The position numbers and the translations under genes were made by a program. A DNA stretch of 64,000 nt, taken from positions 1 to 64,000 of the forward strand of contig NW_026015078.1 of assembly GCF_020379485.1 (NCBI RefSeq), written 5' to 3'. Positions 13,156-28,900 of this stretch are shown here, piece after piece (within the stretch, counting starts at the first letter, position 1; each line of letters begins with the position of its first letter). This stretch comes from Brassica napus (Eukaryota; Streptophyta; Magnoliopsida; Brassicales; Brassicaceae). The notes beneath the pieces are model-generated. The model was not told the DNA's origin. It did no database searches and was given only the letters and a program-made list of their open reading frames with translations.

Positions 13156-13924
13156 GCGAAATAGGGCTTTTTCGGTCCAAAAAGAGAGTTGCAGCCAGAA
13201 TCTTGATCCACTTGCTTTCTAGCTGGCCTAACAGGACGTGGAGGATCTAAAGTTCATTAGGAGACACTCCAAATCAAGTTCAAGTCGTGGCCCATCATAA
13301 ACCAAAGAAGAACCAGCTTGTTGGTTTGATTTAATTGCAATGTAATGGGTTTAGTTTATTGGGCTTTCATTTAATTTAAACCAAAGACAATTAGGAATTT
13401 GAGTAAACCAGATTTGGGTAGATTAGTATTTAAAATAAACCAATTTCGAATTGGATTAGGAGATTAAACCATCTTGGTTTAAATTTAGGGTTTTCAGTTT
13501 TATTCTTTTAACATATGTAGCCACGTTTTGGGATGGAGATCAATCAATCGACATTTTTTTCAACTTCTTTGTTTGAGTTTTCTCTCAATTCTGCTGGTGT
13601 GTAATATCCAGCTTGGGTTCTCTGATTTGGTGTGCCATATCCAGATCAGAAGCCTTGGAGTATCAGGAGACGAGCCATCTCTCTTGTGTCCCACATCAAT
13701 CCACAAACCTTGATACAGATCGAGTCTTTGATTCTCTGTTTGCAAGGATTATCTCTGTGATCCATCCTAGACACTAAGCAGGGTGATCCTGTGTCTGTGG
13801 AGCAGAAAAAAACATCTTTATAGCATCCCATAGCTCTAAGGAAAAGACCATATCCATCACCTTTCATCCACCCACGCCCCCTTCAAGTGATCCAGGGAGA
13901 GACAGCCATTCCAGGGCTGCACCA
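12858..13924 (+). repeat. 3' LTR of element A
   Basis: This LTR is 1067 bp, the same length as the 5' copy, and ends CTGCACCA directly before the ACGAT target duplication. The gag frame runs about 300 bases into it before stopping at 13155. Confidence 0.95.
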
Positions 13925-16900
13925 ACGATGAAGCTGTGCTATTCCCAAACTGGGAAACTGGAATCACCTGATTTGAAAGGGGAATAACTTCTTCATCCCA
14001 ACTCCTATGAGATTTATTCAACTTCCTGGTGATTCTCCACCACTTTATGTATCCAAATCAAGCTTCTCACAAAGTGATTCATCCTGGTTTGATTGGAACG
14101 ACGATGAAGCTGTGCTATTCCCAAACTGGGAAACTGGAATCACCTGATTTGAAAGTGGGATAACTTCTTCATCCCAACTCCTATGAGATTTATTCAACTT
14201 CCTGGTGATTCTCCACCACTTTATGTATCCAAATCAAGCTTCTCACAAAGTGATTCATCCTGGTTTGATTGGAACGACGAAGAAGCTGTCCTATTCCCAA
14301 ACTGGGAAACTGGAATCACCTGATTTGAAAGTGGGATAACTTCTTCTTGCCAACTCCTATGAGATTTATTCAACTTCCTGGTGATTCTCCACCACTTTAT
14401 GTATCCAAATCAAGCTTCTCACAAAGTGATTCATCCTGGTTTGATTGGAACGACGAAGAAGCTGTGCTATTCCCAAACTGGGAAACTGGAATCACCTGAT
14501 TTGAAAGTGGGATAACTTCTTCTTGCCAACTCCTATGAGATTTATTCAACTTCCTGGTGATTCTCCACCACTTTATGTATCCAAATCAAGCTTCTCACAA
14601 AGTGATTCATCCTGGTTTGATTGGAACGACGAAGAAGCTGTGCTATTCCCAAACTGGGAAACTGGAATCACCTGATTTGAAAGTGGGATAACTTCTTCAT
14701 CCCAACTCCTATGAGATTTATTCAACTTCCTGGTGATTCTCCACCACTTTATGTATCCAAATCAAGCTTCTCACAAAGTGATTCATCCTGGTTTGATTGG
14801 AACGACGAAGAAGCTGTGCTATTCCCAAACTGGGAAACTGGAATCACCTGATTTGAAAGTGGGATAACTTCTTCATCCCAACTCCTATGAGATTTATTCA
14901 ACTTCCTGGTGATTCTCCACCACTTTATGTATCCAAATCAAGCTTCTCACAAAGTGATTCATCCTGGTTTGATTGGAACGACGAAGAAGCTGTGCTATTC
15001 CCAAACTGGGAAACTGGAATCACCTGATTTGAAAGTGGGATAACTTCTTCTTGCCAACTCCTATGAGATTTATTCAACTTCCTGGTGATTCTCCACCACT
15101 TTATGTATCCAAATCAAGCTTCTCACAAAGTGATTCATCCTGGTTTGATTGGAACGACGAAGAAGCTGTCCTATTCCCAAACTGGGAAACTGGAATCACC
15201 TGATTTGAAAGTGGGATAACTTCTTCTTTCCAACTCCTATGAGATTTATTCAACTTCCTGGTGATTCTCCACCACTTTATGTATCCAAATCAAGCTTCTC
15301 ACAAAGTGATTCATCCTGGTTTGATTGGAACGACGAAGAAGCTGTGCTATTCCCAAACTGGGAAACTGGAATCACCTGATTTGAAAGTGGGATAACTTCT
15401 TCATCCCAACTCCTATGAGATTTATTCAACTTCCTGGTGATTCTCCACCACTTTATGTATCCAAATCAAGCTTCTCACAAAGTGATTCATCCTGGTTTGA
15501 TTGGAACGACGAAGAAGCTGTGCTATTCCCAAACTGGGAAACTGGAATCACCTGATTTGAAAGTGGGATAACTTCTTCTTGCCAACTCCTATGAGATTTA
15601 TTCAACTTCCTGGTGATTCTCCACCACTTTATGTATCCAAATCAAGCTTCTCACAAAGTGATTCATCCTGGTTTGATTGGAACGACGATGAAGCTGTGCT
15701 ATTCCCAAACTGGGAAACTGGAATCACCTGATTTGAAAGTGGGATAACTTCTTCATCCCAACTCCTATGAGATTTATTCAACTTCCTGGTGATTCTCCAC
15801 CACTTTATGTATCCAAATCAAGCTTCTCACAAAGTGATTCATCCTGGTTTGATTGGAACGACGAAGAAGCTGTGCTATTCCCAAACTGGGAAACTGGAAT
15901 CACCTGATTTGAAAGTGGGATAACTTCTTCTTGCCAACTCCTATGAGATTTATTCAACTTCCTGGTGATTCTCCACCACTTTATGTATCCAAATCAAGCT
16001 TCTCACAAAGTGATTCATCCTGGTTTGATTGGAACGACGAAGAAGCTGTGCTATTCCCAAACTGGGAAACTGGAATCACCTGATTTGAAAGTGGGATAAC
16101 TTCTTCTTCCCAACTCCTATGAGATTTATTCAACTTCCTGGTGATTCTCCACCACTTTATGTATCCAAATCAAGCTTCTCACAAAGTGATTCATCCTGGT
16201 TTGATTGGAACGACGAAGAAGCTGTCCTATTCCCAAACTGGGAAACTGGAATCACCTGATTTGAAAGTGGGATAACTTCTTCTTGCCAACTCCTATGAGA
16301 TTTATTCAACTTCCTGGTGATTCTCCACCACTTTATGTATCCAAATCAAGCTTCTCACAAAGTGATTCATCCTGGTTTGATTGGAACGACGAAGAAGCTG
16401 TGCTATTCCCAAACTGGGAAACTGGAATCACCTGATTTGAAAGTGGGATAACTTCTTCATCCCAACTCCTATGAGATTTATTCAACTTCCTGGTGATTCT
16501 CCACCACTTTATGTATCCAAATCAAGCTTCTCACAAAGTGATTCATCCTGGTTTGATTGGAACGACGAAGAAGCTGTGCTATTCCCAAACTGGGAAACTG
16601 GAATCACCTGATTTGAAAGTGGGATAACTTCTTCATCCCAACTCCTATGAGATTTATTCAACTTCCTGGTGATTCTCCACCACTTTATGTATCCAAATCA
16701 AGCTTCTCACAAAGTGATTCATCCTGGTTTGATTGGAACGACGAAGAAGCTGTCCTATTCCCAAACTGGGAAACTGGAATCACCTGATTTGAAAGTGGGA
16801 TAACTTCTTCTTGCCAACTCCTATGAGATTTATTCAACTTCCTGGTGATTCTCCACCACTTTATGTATCCAAATCAAGCTTCTCACAAAGTGATTCATCC

Positions 16901-19900
16901 TGGTTTGATTGGAACGACGAAGAAGCTGTCCTATTCCCAAACTGGGAAACTGGAATCACCTGATTTGAAAGTGGGATAACTTCTTCTTTCCAACTCCTAT
17001 GAGATTTATTCAACTTCCTGGTGATTCTCCACCACTTTATGTATCCAAATCAAGCTTCTCACAAAGTGATTCATCCTGGTTTGATTGGAACGACGAAGAA
17101 GCTGTCCTATTCCCAAACTGGGAAACTGGAATCACCTGATTTGAAAGTGGGATAACTTCTTCATCCCAACTCCTATGAGATTTATTCAACTTCCTGGTGA
17201 TTCTCCACCACTTTATGTATCCAAATCAAGCTTCTCACAAAGTGATTCATCCTGGTTTGATTGGAACGACGAAGAAGCTGTGCTATTCCCAAACTGGGAA
17301 ACTGGAATCACCTGATTTGAAAGTGGGATAACTTCTTCTTGCCAACTCCTATGAGATTTATTCAACTTCCTGGTGATTCTCCACCACTTTATGTATCCAA
17401 ATCAAGCTTCTCACAAAGTGATTCATCCTGGTTTGATTGGAACGACGAAGAAGCTGTGCTATTCCCAAACTGGGAAACTGGAATCACCTGATTTGAAAGT
17501 GGGATAACTTCTTCATCCCAACTCCTATGAGATTTATTCAACTTCCTGGTGATTCTCCACCACTTTATGTATCCAAATCAAGCTTCTCACAAAGTGATTC
17601 ATCCTGGTTTGATTGGAACGACGAAGAAGCTGTGCTATTCCCAAACTGGGAAACTGGAATCACCTGATTTGAAAGTGGGATAACTTCTTCTTCCCAACTC
17701 CTATGAGATTTATTCAACTTCCTGGTGATTCTCCACCACTTTATGTATCCAAATCAAGCTTCTCACAAAGTGATTCATCCTGGTTTGATTGGAACGACGA
17801 AGAAGCTGTCCTATTCCCAAACTGGGAAACTGGAATCACCTGATTTGAAAGTGGGATAACTTCTTCTTTCCAACTCCTATGAGATTTATTCAACTTCCTG
17901 GTGATTCTCCACCACTTTATGTATCCAAATCAAGCTTCTCACAAAGTGATTCATCCTGGTTTGATTGGAACGACGAAGAAGCTGTCCTATTCCCAAACTG
18001 GGAAACTGGAATCACCTGATTTGAAAGTGGGATAACTTCTTCATTCCCAACTCCTATGAGATTTATTCAACTTCCTGGTGATTCTCCACCACTTTATGTA
18101 TCCAAATCAAGCTTCTCACAAAGTGATTCATCCTGGTTTGATTGGAACGACGAAGAAGCTGTGCTATTCCCAAACTGGGAAACTGGAATCACCTGATTTG
18201 AAAGTGGGATAACTTCTTCTTGCCAACTCCTATGAGATTTATTCAACTTCCTGGTGATTCTCCACCACTTTATGTATCCAAATCAAGCTTCTCACAAAGT
18301 GATTCATCCTGGTTTGATTGGAACGACGAAGAAGCTGTGCTATTCCCAAACTGGGAAACTGGAATCACCTGATTTGAAAGTGGGATAACTTCTTCATCCC
18401 AACTCCTATGAGATTTATTCAACTTCCTGGTGATTCTCCACCACTTTATGTATCCAAATCAAGCTTCTCACAAAGTGATTCATCCTGGTTTGATTGGAAC
18501 GACGAAGAAGCTGTGCTATTCCCAAACTGGGAAACTGGAATCACCTGATTTGAAAGTGGGATAACTTCTTCATCCCAACTCCTATGAGATTTATTCAACT
18601 TCCTGGTGATTCTCCACCACTTTATGTATCCAAATCAAGCTTCTCACAAAGTGATTCATCCTGGTTTGATTGGAACGACGAAGAAGCTGTCCTATTCCCA
18701 AACTGGGAAACTGGAATCACCTGATTTGAAAGTGGGATAACTTCTTCTTGCCAACTCCTATGAGATTTATTCAACTTCCTGGTGATTCTCCACCACTTTA
18801 TGTATCCAAATCAAGCTTCTCACAAAGTGATTCATCCTGGTTTGATTGGAACGACGATGAAGCTGTGCTATTCCCAAACTGGGAAACTGGAATCACCTGA
18901 TTTGAAAGTGGGATAACTTCTTCATCCCAACTCCTATGAGATTTATTCAACTTCCTGGTGATTCTCCACCACTTTATGTATCCAAATCAAGCTTCTCACA
19001 AAGTGATTCATCCTGGTTTGATTGGAACGACGAAGAAGCTGTCTATTCCCAAACTGGGAAACTGGAATCACCTGATTTGAAAGTGGGATAACTTCTTCTT
19101 GCCAACTCCTATGAGATTTATTCAACTTCCTGGTGATTCTCCACCACTTTATGTATCCAAATCAAGCTTCTCACAAAGTGATTCATCCTGGTTTGATTGG
19201 AACGACGAAGAAGCTGTCCTATTCCCAAACTGGGAAACTGGAATCACCTGATTTGAAAGTGGGATAACTTCTTCATCCCAACTCCTATGAGATTTATTCA
19301 ACTTCCTGGTGATTCTCCACCACTTTATGTATCCAAATCAAGCTTCTCACAAAGTGATTCATCCTGGTTTGATTGGAACGACGAAGAAGCTGTCCTATTC
19401 CCAAACTGGGAAACTGGAATCACCTGATTTGAAAGTGGGATAACTTCTTCTTCCCAACTCCTATGAGATTTATTCAACTTCCTGGTGATTCTCCACCACT
19501 TTATGTATCCAAATCAAGCTTCTCACAAAGTGATTCATCCTGGTTTGATTGGAACGACGAAGAAGCTGTGCTATTCCCAAACTGGGAAACTGGAATCACC
19601 TGATTTGAAAGTGGGATAACTTCTTCATCCCAACTCCTATGAGATTTATTCAACTTCCTGGTGATTCTCCACCACTTTATGTATCCAAATCAAGCTTCTC
19701 ACAAAGTGATTCATCCTGGTTTGATTGGAACGACGAAGAAGCTGTGCTATTCCCAAACTGGGAAACTGGAATCACCTGATTTGAAAGTGGGATAACTTCT
19801 TCTTGCCAACTCCTATGAGATTTATTCAACTTCCTGGTGATTCTCCACCACTTTATGTATCCAAATCAAGCTTCTCACAAAGTGATTCATCCTGGTTTGA

Positions 19901-22900
19901 TTGGAACGACGAAGAAGCTGTCCTATTCCCAAACTGGGAAACTGGAATCACCTGATTTGAAAGTGGGATAACTTCTTCTTCCCAACTCCTATGAGATTTA
20001 TTCAACTTCCTGGTGATTCTCCACCACTTTATGTATCCAAATCAAGCTTCTCACAAAGTGATTCATCCTGGTTTGATTGGAACGACGAAGAAGCTGTGCT
20101 ATTCCCAAACTGGGAAACTGGAATCACCTGATTTGAAAGTGGGATAACTTCTTCATGCCAACTCCTATGAGATTTATTCAACTTCCTGGTGATTCTCCAC
20201 CACTTTATGTATCCAAATCAAGCTTCTCACAAAGTGATTCATCCTGGTTTGATTGGAACGACGAAGAAGCTGTGCTATTCCCAAACTGGGAAACTGGAAT
20301 CACCTGATTTGAAAGTGGGATAACTTCTTCTTGCCAACTCCTATGAGATTTATTCAACTTCCTGGTGATTCTCCACCACTTTATGTATCCAAATCAAGCT
20401 TCTCACAAAGTGATTCATCCTGGTTTGATTGGAACGACGAAGAAGCTGTGCTATTCCCAAACTGGGAAACTGGAATCACCTGATTTGAAAGTGGGATAAC
20501 TTCTTCTTCCCAACTCCTATGAGATTTATTCAACTTCCTGGTGATTCTCCACCACTTTATGTATCCAAATCAAGCTTCTCACAAAGTGATTCATCCTGGT
20601 TTGATTGGAACGACGAAGAAGCTGTGCTATTCCCAAACTGGGAAACTGGAATCACCTGATTTGAAAGTGGGATAACTTCTTCATCCCAACTCCTATGAGA
20701 TTTATTCAACTTCCTGGTGATTCTCCACCACTTTATGTATCCAAATCAAGCTTCTCACAAAGTGATTCATCCTGGTTTGATTGGAACGACGAAGAAGCTG
20801 TCTATTCCCAAACTGGGAAACTGGAATCACCTGATTTGAAAGTGGGATAACTTCTTCTTGCCAACTCCTATGAGATTTATTCAACTTCCTGGTGATTCTC
20901 CACCACTTTATGTATCCAAATCAAGCTTCTCACAAAGTGATTCATCCTGGTTTGATTGGAACGACGAAGAAGCTGTGCTATTCCCAAACTGGGAAACTGG
21001 AATCACCTGATTTGAAAGTGGGATAACTTCTTCTTCCCAACTCCTATGAGATTTATTCAACTTCCTGGTGATTCTCCACCACTTTATGTATCCAAATCAA
21101 GCTTCTCACAAAGTGATTCATCCTGGTTTGATTGGAACGACGAAGAAGCTGTGCTATTCCCAAACTGGGAAACTGGAATCACCTGATTTGAAAGTGGGAT
21201 AACTTCTTCATCCCAACTCCTATGAGATTTATTCAACTTCCTGGTGATTCTCCACCACTTTATGTATCCAAATCAAGCTTCTCACAAAGTGATTCATCCT
21301 GGTTTGATTGGAACGACGAAGAAGCTGTCTATTCCCAAACTGGGAAACTGGAATCACCTGATTTGAAAGTGGGATAACTTCTTCATCCCAACTCCTATGA
21401 GATTTATTCAACTTCCTGGTGATTCTCCACCACTTTATGTATCCAAATCAAGCTTCTCACAAAGTGATTCATCCTGGTTTGATTGGAACGACGAAGAAGC
21501 TGTGCTATTCCCAAACTGGGAAACTGGAATCACCTGATTTGAAAGTGGGATAACTTCTTCTTCCAACTCCTATGAGATTTATTCAACTTCCTGGTGATTC
21601 TCCACCACTTTATGTATCCAAATCAAGCTTCTCACAAAGTGATTCATCCTGGTTTGATTGGAACGACGAAGAAGCTGTGCTATTCCCAAACTGGGAAACT
21701 GGAATCACCTGATTTGAAAGTGGGATAACTTCTTCATCCCAACTCCTATGAGATTTATTCAACTTCCTGGTGATTCTCCACCACTTTATGTATCCAAATC
21801 AAGCTTCTCACAAAGTGATTCATCCTGGTTTGATTGGAACGACGAAGAAGCTGTGCTATTCCCAAACTGGGAAACTGGAATCACCTGATTTGAAAGTGGG
21901 ATAACTTCTTCTTGCCAACTCCTATGAGATTTATTCAACTTCCTGGTGATTCTCCACCACTTTATGTATCCAAATCAAGCTTCTCACAAAGTGATTCATC
22001 CTGGTTTGATTGGAACGACGAAGAAGCTGTGCTATTCCCAAACTGGGAAACTGGAATCACCTGATTTGAAAGTGGGATAACTTCTTCTTTCCAACTCCTA
22101 TGAGATTTATTCAACTTCCTGGTGATTCTCCACCACTTTATGTATCCAAATCAAGCTTCTCACAAAGTGATTCATCCTGGTTTGATTGGAACGACGAAGA
22201 AGCTGTCTATTCCCAAACTGGGAAACTGGAATCACCTGATTTGAAAGTGGGATAACTTCTTCATGCCAACTCCTATGAGATTTATTCAACTTCCTGGTGA
22301 TTCTCCACCACTTTATGTATCCAAATCAAGCTTCTCACAAAGTGATTCATCCTGGTTTGATTGGAACGACGAAGAAGCTGTGCTATTCCCAAACTGGGAA
22401 ACTGGAATCACCTGATTTGAAAGTGGGATAACTTCTTCATCCCAACTCCTATGAGATTTATTCAACTTCCTGGTGATTCTCCACCACTTTATGTATCCAA
22501 ATCAAGCTTCTCACAAAGTGATTCATCCTGGTTTGATTGGAACGACGAAGAAGCTGTGCTATTCCCAAACTGGGAAACTGGAATCACCTGATTTGAAAGT
22601 GGGATAACTTCTTCATCCCAACTCCTATGAGATTTATTCAACTTCCTGGTGATTCTCCACCACTTTATGTATCCAAATCAAGCTTCTCACAAAGTGATTC
22701 ATCCTGGTTTGATTGGAACGACGAAGAAGCTGTCCTATTCCCAAACTGGGAAACTGGAATCACCTGATTTGAAAGTGGGATAACTTCTTCTTGCCAACTC
22801 CTATGAGATTTATTCAACTTCCTGGTGATTCTCCACCACTTTATGTATCCAAATCAAGCTTCTCACAAAGTGATTCATCCTGGTTTGATTGGAACGACGA

Positions 22901-25900
22901 AGAAGCTGTGCTATTCCCAAACTGGGAAACTGGAATCACCTGATTTGAAAGTGGGATAACTTCTTCATCCCAACTCCTATGAGATTTATTCAACTTCCTG
23001 GTGATTCTCCACCACTTTATGTATCCAAATCAAGCTTCTCACAAAGTGATTCATCCTGGTTTGATTGGAACGACGAAGAAGCTGTGCTATTCCCAAACTG
23101 GGAAACTGGAATCACCTGATTTGAAAGTGGGATAACTTCTTCATCCCAACTCCTATGAGATTTATTCAACTTCCTGGTGATTCTCCACCACTTTATGTAT
23201 CCAAATCAAGCTTCTCACAAAGTGATTCATCCTGGTTTGATTGGAACGACGAAGAAGCTGTGCTATTCCCAAACTGGGAAACTGGAATCACCTGATTTGA
23301 AAGTGGGATAACTTCTTCTTGCCAACTCCTATGAGATTTATTCAACTTCCTGGTGATTCTCCACCACTTTATGTATCCAAATCAAGCTTCTCACAAAGTG
23401 ATTCATCCTGGTTTGATTGGAACGACGAAGAAGCTGTGCTATTCCCAAACTGGGAAACTGGAATCACCTGATTTGAAAGTGGGATAACTTCTTCATGCCA
23501 ACTCCTATGAGATTTATTCAACTTCCTGGTGATTCTCCACCACTTTATGTATCCAAATCAAGCTTCTCACAAAGTGATTCATCCTGGTTTGATTGGAACG
23601 ACGAAGAAGCTGTGCTATTCCCAAACTGGGAAACTGGAATCACCTGATTTGAAAGTGGGATAACTTCTTCTTGCCAACTCCTATGAGATTTATTCAACTT
23701 CCTGGTGATTCTCCACCACTTTATGTATCCAAATCAAGCTTCTCACAAAGTGATTCATCCTGGTTTGATTGGAACGACGAAGAAGCTGTCCTATTCCCAA
23801 ACTGGGAAACTGGAATCACCTGATTTGAAAGTGGGATAACTTCTTCATCCCAACTCCTATGAGATTTATTCAACTTCCTGGTGATTCTCCACCACTTTAT
23901 GTATCCAAATCAAGCTTCTCACAAAGTGATTCATCCTGGTTTGATTGGAACGACGAAGAAGCTGTGCTATTCCCAAACTGGGAAACTGGAATCACCTGAT
24001 TTGAAAGTGGGATAACTTCTTCATGCCAACTCCTATGAGATTTATTCAACTTCCTGGTGATTCTCCACCACTTTATGTATCCAAATCAAGCTTCTCACAA
24101 AGTGATTCATCCTGGTTTGATTGGAACGACGAAGAAGCTGTGCTATTCCCAAACTGGGAAACTGGAATCACCTGATTTGAAAGTGGGATAACTTCTTCTT
24201 GCCAACTCCTATGAGATTTATTCAACTTCCTGGTGATTCTCCACCACTTTATGTATCCAAATCAAGCTTCTCACAAAGTGATTCATCCTGGTTTGATTGG
24301 AACGACGAAGAAGCTGTCTATTCCCAAACTGGGAAACTGGAATCACCTGATTTGAAAGTGGGATAACTTCTTCTTGCCAACTCCTATGAGATTTATTCAA
24401 CTTCCTGGTGATTCTCCACCACTTTATGTATCCAAATCAAGCTTCTCACAAAGTGATTCATCCTGGTTTGATTGGAACGACGAAGAAGCTGTGCTATTCC
24501 CAAACTGGGAAACTGGAATCACCTGATTTGAAAGTGGGATAACTTCTTCATCCCAACTCCTATGAGATTTATTCAACTTCCTGGTGATTCTCCACCACTT
24601 TATGTATCCAAATCAAGCTTCTCACAAAGTGATTCATCCTGGTTTGATTGGAACGACGAAGAAGCTGTGCTATTCCCAAACTGGGAAACTGGAATCACCT
24701 GATTTGAAAGTGGGATAACTTCTTCATCCCAACTCCTATGAGATTTATTCAACTTCCTGGTGATTCTCCACCACTTTATGTATCCAAATCAAGCTTCTCA
24801 CAAAGTGATTCATCCTGGTTTGATTGGAACGACGAAGAAGCTGTGCTATTCCCAAACTGGGAAACTGGAATCACCTGATTTGAAAGTGGGATAACTTCTT
24901 CATCCCAACTCCTATGAGATTTATTCAACTTCCTGGTGATTCTCCACCACTTTATGTATCCAAATCAAGCTTCTCACAAAGTGATTCATCCTGGTTTGAT
25001 TGGAACGACGAAGAAGCTGTGCTATTCCCAAACTGGGAAACTGGAATCACCTGATTTGAAAGTGGGATAACTTCTTCATCCCAACTCCTATGAGATTTAT
25101 TCAACTTCCTGGTGATTCTCCACCACTTTATGTATCCAAATCAAGCTTCTCACAAAGTGATTCATCCTGGTTTGATTGGAACGACGATGAAGCTGTGCTA
25201 TTCCCAAACTGGGAAACTGGAATCACCTGATTTGAAAGTGGGATAACTTCTTCTTGCCAACTCCTATGAGATTTATTCAACTTCCTGGTGATTCTCCACC
25301 ACTTTATGTATCCAAATCAAGCTTCTCACAAAGTGATTCATCCTGGTTTGATTGGAACGACGAAGAAGCTGTCCTATTCCCAAACTGGGAAACTGGAATC
25401 ACCTGATTTGAAAGTGGGATAACTTCTTCTTGCCAACTCCTATGAGATTTATTCAACTTCCTGGTGATTCTCCACCACTTTATGTATCCAAATCAAGCTT
25501 CTCACAAAGTGATTCATCCTGGTTTGACGACGAGAAGCTGTGCTATTCCCAAACTGGGAAACTGGAATCACCTGATTTGAAAGTGGGATAACTTCTTCTT
25601 GCCAACTCCTATGAGATTTATTCAACTTCCTGGTGATTCTCCACCACTTTATGTATCCAAATCAAGCTTCTCACAAAGTGATTCATCCTGGTTTGATTGG
25701 AACGACGAAGAAGCTGTCCTATTCCCAAACTGGGAAACTGGAATCACCTGATTTGAAAGTGGGATAACTTCTTCTTGCCAACTCCTATGAGATTTATTCA
25801 ACTTCCTGGTGATTCTCCACCACTTTATGTATCCAAATCAAGCTTCTCACAAAGTGATTCATCCTGGTTTGATTGGAACGACGATGAAGCTGTGCTATTC

Positions 25901-28900
25901 CCAAACTGGGAAACTGGAATCACCTGATTTGAAAGTGGGATAACTTCTTCATCCCAACTCCTATGAGATTTATTCAACTTCCTGGTGATTCTCCACCACT
26001 TTATGTATCCAAATCAAGCTTCTCACAAAGTGATTCATCCTGGTTTGATTGGAACGACGATGAAGCTGTGCTATTCCCAAACTGGGAAACTGGAATCACC
26101 TGATTTGAAAGTGGGATAACTTCTTCTTGCCAACTCCTATGAGATTTATTCAACTTCCTGGTGATTCTCCACCACTTTATGTATCCAAATCAAGCTTCTC
26201 ACAAAGTGATTCATCCTGGTTTGATTGGAACGACGAAGAAGCTGTCCTATTCCCAAACTGGGAAACTGGAATCACCTGATTTGAAAGTGGGATAACTTCT
26301 TCTTGCCAACTCCTATGAGATTTATTCAACTTCCTGGTGATTCTCCACCACTTTATGTATCCAAATCAAGCTTCTCACAAAGTGATTCATCCTGGTTTGA
26401 TTGGAACGACGATGAAGCTGTGCTATTCCCAAACTGGGAAACTGGAATCACCTGATTTGAAAGTGGGATAACTTCTTCATCCCAACTCCTATGAGATTTA
26501 TTCAACTTCCTGGTGATTCTCCACCACTTTATGTATCCAAATCAAGCTTCTCACAAAGTGATTCATCCTGGTTTGATTGGAACGACGATGAAGCTGTGCT
26601 ATTCCCAAACTGGGAAACTGGAATCACCTGATTTGAAAGTGGGATAACTTCTTCTTGCCAACTCCTATGAGATTTATTCAACTTCCTGGTGATTCTCCAC
26701 CACTTTATGTATCCAAATCAAGCTTCTCACAAAGTGATTCATCCTGGTTTGATTGGAACGACGAAGAAGCTGTGCTATTCCCAAACTGGGAAACTGGAAT
26801 CACCTGATTTGAAAGTGGGATAACTTCTTCTTGCCAACTCCTATGAGATTTATTCAACTTCCTGGTGATTCTCCACCACTTTATGTATCCAAATCAAGCT
26901 TCTCACAAAGTGATTCATCCTGGTTTGATTGGAACGACGAAGAAGCTGTCTATTCCCAAACTGGGAAACTGGAATCACCTGATTTGAAAGTGGGATAACT
27001 TCTTCTTGCCAACTCCTATGAGATTTATTCAACTTCCTGGTGATTCTCCACCACTTTATGTATCCAAATCAAGCTTCTCACAAAGAGATTCATCCTGGTT
27101 TGATTGGAACGACGAAGAAGCTGTCCTATTCCCAAACTGGGAAACTGGAATCACCTGATTTGAAAGTGGGATAACTTCTTCTTGCCAACTCCTATGAGAT
27201 TTATTCAACTTCCTGGTGATTCTCCACCACTTTATGTATCCAAATCAAGCTTCTCACAAAGTGATTCATCCTGGTTTGATTGGAACGACGAAGAAGCTGT
27301 GCTATTCCCAAACTGGGAAACTGGAATCACCTGATTTGAAAGTGGGATAACTTCTTCATCCCAACTCCTATGAGATTTATTCAACTTCCTGGTGATTCTC
27401 CACCACTTTATGTATCCAAATCAAGCTTCTCACAAAGTGATTCATCCTGGTTTGATTGGAACGACGATGAAGCTGTGCTATTCCCAAACTGGGAAACTGG
27501 AATCACCTGATTTGAAAGTGGAATAACTTCTTCTTGCCAACTCCTATGAGATTAATTCAACTTCCTGGTGATTCTCCACCACTTTATGTATCCAAATCAA
27601 GCTTCTCACAAAGATTCATCCTGGTTTGATTGGAACGACGAAGAAGCTGTCCTATTCCCAAACTGGGAAACTGGAATCACCTGATTTGAAAGTGGGATAA
27701 CTTCTTCTTGCCAACTCCTATGAGATTTATTCAACTTCCTGGTGATTCTCCACCACTTTATGTATCCAAATCAAGCTTCTCACAAAGTGATTCATCCTGG
27801 TTTGATTGGAACGACGATGAAGCTGTGCTATTCCCAAACTGGGAAACTGGAATCACCTGATTTGAAAGTGGGATAACTTCTTCATCCCAACTCCTATGAG
27901 ATTTATTCAACTTCCTGGTGATTCTCCACCACTTTAGTATCCAAATCAAGCTTCTCACAAAGTGATTCATCCTGGTTTGATTGGAACGACGATGAAGCTG
28001 TCCTATTCCCAAATTGGGAAACTGGAATCACCTGATTTGAAAGTGGGATAACTTCTTCTTGCCAACTCCTATGAGATTTATTCAACTTCCTGGTGATTCT
28101 CCACCACTTTATGTATCCAAATCAAGCTTCTCACAAAGAGATTCATCCTGGTTTGATTGGAACGACGAAGAAGCTGTCCTATTCCCAAACTGGGAAACTG
28201 GAATCACCTGATTTGAAAGTGGGATAACTTCTTCTTGCCAACTCCTATGAGATTTATTCAACTTCCTGGTGATTCTCCACCACTTTATGTATCCAAATCA
28301 AGCTTCTCACAAAGTGATTCATCCTGGTTTGATTGGAACGACGAAAAGCTGTCTTATTCCCAAACTGGGAAACTGGAATCACCTGATTTGAAAGTGGGAT
28401 AACTTCTTCTTGCCAACTCCTATGAATTTATTCAACTTCCTGGTGATTCTCCACCACTTTATGTATCCAAATCAAGCTTCTCACAAAGTGATTCATCCTG
28501 GTTTGATTGGAACGACGATGAAGCTGTGCTATTCCCAAACTGGGAAACTGGAATCACCTGATTTGAAAGTGGGATAACTTCTTCTTGCCAACTCCTATGA
28601 GATTTATTCAACTTCCTGGTGATTCTCCACCACTTTATGTATCCAAATCAAGCTTCTCACAAAGTGATTCATCCTGGTTTGATTGAAACGACGAAGAAGC
28701 TGTGCTATTCCCAAACTGGGAAACTGGAATCACCTGATTTGAAAGTGGGATAACTTCTTCTTGCCAACTCCTATGAGATTTATTCAACTTCCTGGTGATT
28801 CTCCACCACTTTATGTATCCAAATCAAGCTTCTCACAAAGAGATTCATCCTGGTTTGATTGGAACGACGAAGAAGCTGTCCTATCCCAAACTGGGAAACT

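Larger units (their letters stand above)
10320..13924 (+). mobile_element. Element A: complete non-autonomous gag-only LTR retrotransposon (TR-GAG-like), 3605 bp
   Basis: Two 1067-bp direct repeats (10320-11386 and 12858-13924) begin TGGTGTGATCC and end CTGCACCA, so they are LTRs with TG...CA ends. The 5-bp target duplication ACGAT lies at 10315-10319 and 13925-13929 in satellite. A tRNA-iMet-type primer site and a polypurine tract lie at the expected places. The 1.47-kb interior encodes only a gypsy-like Gag N-terminus and an unknown tail: no protease, reverse transcriptase or integrase. It would need enzymes from another element. The LTRs differ by about three substitutions and four single-base indels by eye, so the insertion is young. 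A second copy lies at 59004-61916. Confidence 0.95.
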